In this document: positions 60,997 to 64,000 of the stretch, piece by piece | How positions within the stretch are numbered: position 1 is the first letter of the stretch | How the letters are laid out: each line of letters starts with the position of its first letter | Origin: Glycomyces sp. NRRL B-16210 | Lineage (GTDB): Bacteria > Actinomycetota > Actinomycetes > Mycobacteriales > Micromonosporaceae | Assembly (NCBI RefSeq): GCF_000719515.1 | Contig: NZ_JOGR01000014.1 | Coordinates: 99,374-163,373, forward strand | Reading direction: 5' to 3' | Length of the DNA: 64,000 nucleotides | Position numbers and translations under genes: made by a program | The notes under the pieces: model-generated | What the model was told of the DNA's origin: nothing | Database searches by the model: none | Seen by the model: the letters and a program-made list of their open reading frames with translations, nothing else

Positions 60997-62554
60997 TTCA
61001 TCTGAGCCGCCGCCCTCCCCCGGGCGTCCCCCCGCCCGGGCGTTCGCCGCCCCCAGCCGCACCGACCCCTTCGTCCGCTTCGCCTCGGGCTTCATCGGAG
61101 GCCCGTTCGGCGACCACGCCGTCGCGCCGCCCAGGCGCCGATTCTGGTCGGCGTTCGTGGTCATCACCTTCGTCGGCCTCGTCGTCTTCGCGATCAGCTG
61201 GCTCCAGAAGTACCCGTGCTCGGCGGGCGGCTGGATCGACTACCAGCAGTACACGAACGCCTGCTACACCGACATCCGCGCCCTGTGGGGGGCCGAGCGG
61301 CTCAACGAGGGCGCCGTCCCCTATCGCGACCACCCGGTCGAATACCCGGTACTGACCGGATGGTTCATGGGGATCCTCGGGCAGATCGCCTACCGCCTCG
61401 GCTCGGTCTTCGACACCGACGGCGGCCCGATCTTCTACCACCTCAACGCCGTCGTGCTCTTCGCCTGCGGCGCCGCCGCCATCGCCGCGCTGTTCGCGAT
61501 CCGCAAGGACAACCGCCGCACCGACCTTCCCGATACCGAACCGGCCGCATCCACCGCTCGCGAGGATCACCGAAGGGACCCGGCCCTGGTCTACGCCCGG
61601 CCCTCCCGGCCGTGGGACGCGATGATGCTCGCCGCCGCGCCGGTCATGCTCGTGACCGCCACCGTCAACTGGGACCTGTTCGCCATCGCCCTGTCGATGC
61701 CGTTCTTCCTGTACTGGCAGCGCGGCAGGCCCGTGCTCGCCGGGCTGTTCCTCGGCCTCGCGGTGGCCGCGAAGTTCTACGCGCTCCTGTTCATCGGCCC
61801 GCTGCTGATCCTGGCCCTGCGGCAGCGGAAGCTCCTGCCCTCGCTGTACACGACCGCGACGGCGGCCGTGGTGTGGGCGGCGATCAACGCGCCCGTCGCC
61901 TACCTGTGGCCCGAGTCGTGGCTGCGGTTCTTCGAGCTCAACTCCGAACGGCCCGTGGACTGGGGCACCGGCTGGTACGTGCTGCGCGGCCTCACCGGCT
62001 GGGACCGGCTGTGGGACGCCGACTTCGTCAACGACCTCTACCTGGTCGGGTTCGCCCTGTCCTGCATCGCGATCGCCTTCCTCGGCTACTTCGCGCAGCG
62101 CAAGGTCGCGAGCGGCGACGGTCCGGCCTGGACCGCGGACGCGGCGCCGCGCCTGGCGCAGCTGTGCTTCCTCGTGGTCGCCGCGTTCCTGCTGTTCGGC
62201 AAGGTCTGGTCGCAGCAGTACGTGCTGTGGCTCATCCCGCTGGTGATCCTCGCCCGCCCCAAGTGGGGCTACTTCCTGGTGTGGCAGGCCGCCGAGGTCG
62301 GCTACTTCCTCGCCTTCTACGGCAAGATGCTGCAAGTGTCGGCCGAGGACGGGCGCGGCATCCCCGAGGAGCTGTTCCTCCTCGCCGCCGGGGCCCGGTG
62401 GATCGCCGTCGCGATCATGTGCGCCCTGGTCGTCCGGGAGGTCCTCAACCCGCGTCTGGACGTGGTGCGAGCCCTTCCCGCGCCGCCCAGGCCAGCAGCT
62501 CGGCCTCCGCTTCCTCGCGGGGCATCGGACCCCGCTCCAACCGCAGCTCCTTGA
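60986..62554 (+). CDS. GT87-family membrane glycosyltransferase (mannosyltransferase-like)
   Basis: 522 residues with about ten transmembrane helices after a Pro-rich head. The first exoplasmic loop DYQQYTNACYTDIRALWGAERL and PYRDHPVEYPVLTGWF carry the acidic/Arg residues typical of GT-C/GT87 enzymes, which use polyprenyl-phosphate mannose to glycosylate envelope lipids or proteins. It follows the PBP gene as in other actinomycetes (Rv0051-like position). The start codon lies in a hairpin; no alternative upstream start exists. The 3' end overlaps the CCA-transferase gene by 110 nt. Confidence 0.8.
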   Translation: MPPSSSEPPPSPGRPPARAFAAPSRTDPFVRFASGFIGGPFGDHAVAPPRRRFWSAFVVITFVGLVVFAISWLQKYPCSAGGWIDYQQYTNACYTDIRALWGAERLNEGAVPYRDHPVEYPVLTGWFMGILGQIAYRLGSVFDTDGGPIFYHLNAVVLFACGAAAIAALFAIRKDNRRTDLPDTEPAASTAREDHRRDPALVYARPSRPWDAMMLAAAPVMLVTATVNWDLFAIALSMPFFLYWQRGRPVLAGLFLGLAVAAKFYALLFIGPLLILALRQRKLLPSLYTTATAAVVWAAINAPVAYLWPESWLRFFELNSERPVDWGTGWYVLRGLTGWDRLWDADFVNDLYLVGFALSCIAIAFLGYFAQRKVASGDGPAWTADAAPRLAQLCFLVVAAFLLFGKVWSQQYVLWLIPLVILARPKWGYFLVWQAAEVGYFLAFYGKMLQVSAEDGRGIPEELFLLAAGARWIAVAIMCALVVREVLNPRLDVVRALPAPPRPAARPPLPRGASDPAPTAAP

Positions 62555-63887
62555 GATGGGCCCACGCCCGGCCCACCTCGGGGCCGGGCGCCAGGCCCAG
62601 CAGCTCCATGATCGCGTTCCCGTCGAGGTCCGGGCGCACCGCGCGCAGATCCTCGGCGGCGCGGATCCGCGCGATGCGCTCCTCGAACGCGTCGTAGTCG
62701 CGCCGCAGCCGGTCGGCCTTGCGGCGGTTGCGGGTCGTGCAGTCCGAGCGCACCAGCGCGTGCAGGCGGTCGAGCTGCGCGCCGGCGTCGGTGACGTACC
62801 GGCGCACCGCCGAATCGGTCCAGCCCGTCTCACCGCCGCGGCCGCCGTCGCCGTACCCGTAGAACCGCAGGTGCAGGCTGATGAGCAGCGACACGGCCTG
62901 GACGTCGGCCTTGGGGAACTTGAGCTCGCGCATCCGCCTGCGCGCCAACCGGGCCCCGGCCACATCGTGATGGTGGAAGGTCACCCCTCCGGCGGCGGTG
63001 ACGTCCTTGGTCTCGGGCTTGCCGATGTCGTGCAGCAGCGCCGCGATCCGCAGCAGCAGGTCGGGGCCGTCGGTCTCCAGGTCGATCGCGTTGCGCAGCA
63101 CCTGGAGCGAATGCTCGTAGACGTCCTTGTGCTGGGCGTGCTCGTCGATCTCCATGCGCAGCGCCGGCAGCTCGGGCAGGAACCGCTCGGCCAGGCCCGT
63201 GTCCACCAGCAGGCGCAGCCCGGCGACCGGGTCGGGGGCGAGCATGAGCTTCACGAACTCGTCGCGGATCCGCTCGGCGGTGATGCGCCCCAGCTCGGGC
63301 GCCATGCGCCGCATCGCGTCGAGGGTCGCCGGCTCCACCGCGAAGCCGAGCTGCGCGGCGAAGCGCGCGGCCCGCAGCATCCGCAGCGGGTCGTCGGCGA
63401 AGGACGACTCCGGCGAGGCCGGGGTGCGGATGGTGCGCCGCGCGAGGTCCTCGATGCCGCCGAACGGGTCGGTGAACTCGTGGCCGGGCACCGACACGGC
63501 CATCGCGTTCACCGTGAAGTCGCGCCGCTGGAGGTCATCGACCAGATTGTCGCCGTAGCGGACGATCGGGTTGCGACTCACCCGGTCGTAGGCGTCGGCC
63601 CGGAAGGTCGTCACCTCGACCTGCTCGCCGCGGAACCGCCCGCCGATCGTCCCGAAGTCCGCGCCCGTGGTCCACACCGTCGAGCAGCACCCGCGCAGGA
63701 TCGCCTCGGTCGCCTCCGGGCGCGCGTCGGTCGTGAAGTCCAGATCGCTCACACTCCGGCGCAGCACGGCGTCCCGGACCGGGCCGCCGACCAAGTGCAG
63801 CCCGTAGCCCTCGCCGGCGAAGACCCGACCCAGTTCATCGGCTATCGGCGGGACCGTGATTTCCTTACCGCTACTGTTGTCAGACAT
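62445..63887 (-). CDS. CCA tRNA nucleotidyltransferase with HD domain
   Basis: 480 residues. Head domain LHLVGGPVRDAVLRRSVSDLDFTTDARP with the G-G-x-x-R and D-x-D motifs; RRDFTVNAMAV and DDPLRMLRAARFAAQLGF follow; the HD phosphohydrolase site is LLHDIGKPET. It adds or repairs the 3' CCA of tRNAs, needed here because the tRNA-Leu gene does not encode CCA. A TAAGCT box lies 9 nt before the ATG. Its 3' end overlaps the GT87 gene end on the opposite strand. Confidence 0.93.
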   Translation of the reverse strand: MSDNSSGKEITVPPIADELGRVFAGEGYGLHLVGGPVRDAVLRRSVSDLDFTTDARPEATEAILRGCCSTVWTTGADFGTIGGRFRGEQVEVTTFRADAYDRVSRNPIVRYGDNLVDDLQRRDFTVNAMAVSVPGHEFTDPFGGIEDLARRTIRTPASPESSFADDPLRMLRAARFAAQLGFAVEPATLDAMRRMAPELGRITAERIRDEFVKLMLAPDPVAGLRLLVDTGLAERFLPELPALRMEIDEHAQHKDVYEHSLQVLRNAIDLETDGPDLLLRIAALLHDIGKPETKDVTAAGGVTFHHHDVAGARLARRRMRELKFPKADVQAVSLLISLHLRFYGYGDGGRGGETGWTDSAVRRYVTDAGAQLDRLHALVRSDCTTRNRRKADRLRRDYDAFEERIARIRAAEDLRAVRPDLDGNAIMELLGLAPGPEVGRAWAHLKELRLERGPMPREEAEAELLAWAAREGLAPRPDAG

Positions 63888-63917
63888 CGCCGGGCAAGCT
63901 TAGCGGAGAGTGCGAGA

Positions 63918-64000
63918 ATGGCCGAACCTAGCGCGAGACCGGGACCGGGCCCCGCCTCCTCGCCGTCTGGCCCCCTTCGAGGCCCCCACCCCCACGCGAC
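63918..64000 (+). CDS. First codons of a divergent gene, truncated by the window edge
   Basis: An ATG at 63918 with GGAG upstream (63905-63908) opens a frame to the window end without a stop: MAEPSARPGPGPASSPSGPL, a Pro/Ser-rich start. In related actinomycetes a NUDIX hydrolase gene stands here opposite the CCA transferase, but no domain is visible in 27 codons. Confidence 0.4.
   Translation, partial: MAEPSARPGPGPASSPSGPLRGPHPHA

Overview
The window is very GC-rich, densely coded DNA from an actinomycete. Evidence for the phylum includes mycothiol-type DinB/MDMPI enzymes, a bacterial proteasome activator (Bpa, C-terminal GQYL), type VII (ESX/WXG100) secretion substrates, actinobacterial ino1 and PadR genes, and many TAnnnT -10 boxes placed 6-7 nt before start codons (leaderless mRNAs). 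The gene order is typical of actinobacterial chromosomes: purF-purM, purS-purQ-purL, purB, purD, a PabC/Fur/YgfZ group, then ino1-padR-bifunctional PBP-GT87-CCA transferase. The species cannot be fixed from sequence alone; a Glycomycetaceae or Micromonosporales-like genome is my guess. There is no rRNA, insertion sequence, integrase or CRISPR array. The only RNA gene is a tRNA-Leu(CAG).

Layout. 1-3.4 kb: four overlapping genes for a non-phosphorylative L-fucose-type sugar-acid pathway (lactonase, FAH-family diketo-acid hydrolase, fuconate dehydratase, SDR). 3.5-15.1 kb: accessory genes, including a Tat-exported protein, GNAT, CPBP protease, HAD protein, a TetR/SDR divergent pair with two matching operators, a STAND (NB-ARC) ATPase with near-identical 126-bp TPR repeats carrying two compensating frameshifts, an ArsR-SRPBCC/RibD-C operon with a long dyad, and an epoxide-hydrolase-like enzyme. 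15.3-17.9 kb: a compact ESX effector module (YbaB-like, EspC-like, WXG carrier, WHH nuclease toxin, SUKH immunity protein). 17.9-25.4 kb: APH-like kinase, nucleotidyltransferase, DinB protein, TauE exporter, a MerR/Old Yellow Enzyme pair, a second WXG carrier with no toxin, and a PAP2 phosphatase.

25.4-38 kb is the purine block (purM, purF, purL, purQ, purS, purB on the minus strand; purD on the plus strand). It is interrupted by a large surface protein with a Thr-rich cytoplasmic tail and a sterol-carrier-like protein; purC is not in the block. 38-50 kb: arginine deiminase, PAS-like protein, GT-C-like membrane protein, an uncharacterised anchored exoprotein pair, a class-A beta-lactamase-fold protein, a GlcD-type oxidase, PabC, Fur, YgfZ and asparaginase, then tRNA-Leu. 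50-64 kb: lipoprotein, Bpa, PlsC, cyclophilin-like protein, MFS transporter, ino1-padR with a perfect padR dyad, class A PBP, GT87 membrane glycosyltransferase, CCA-adding enzyme and the first codons of a divergent gene.

The most interesting points are the ESX toxin module, whose carrier and WHH toxin share one reading frame split by a single TAG; the second carrier homologous to it; the STAND protein whose repeats are visibly recombining; the recurrent leaderless promoters; and several well-formed operator dyads.
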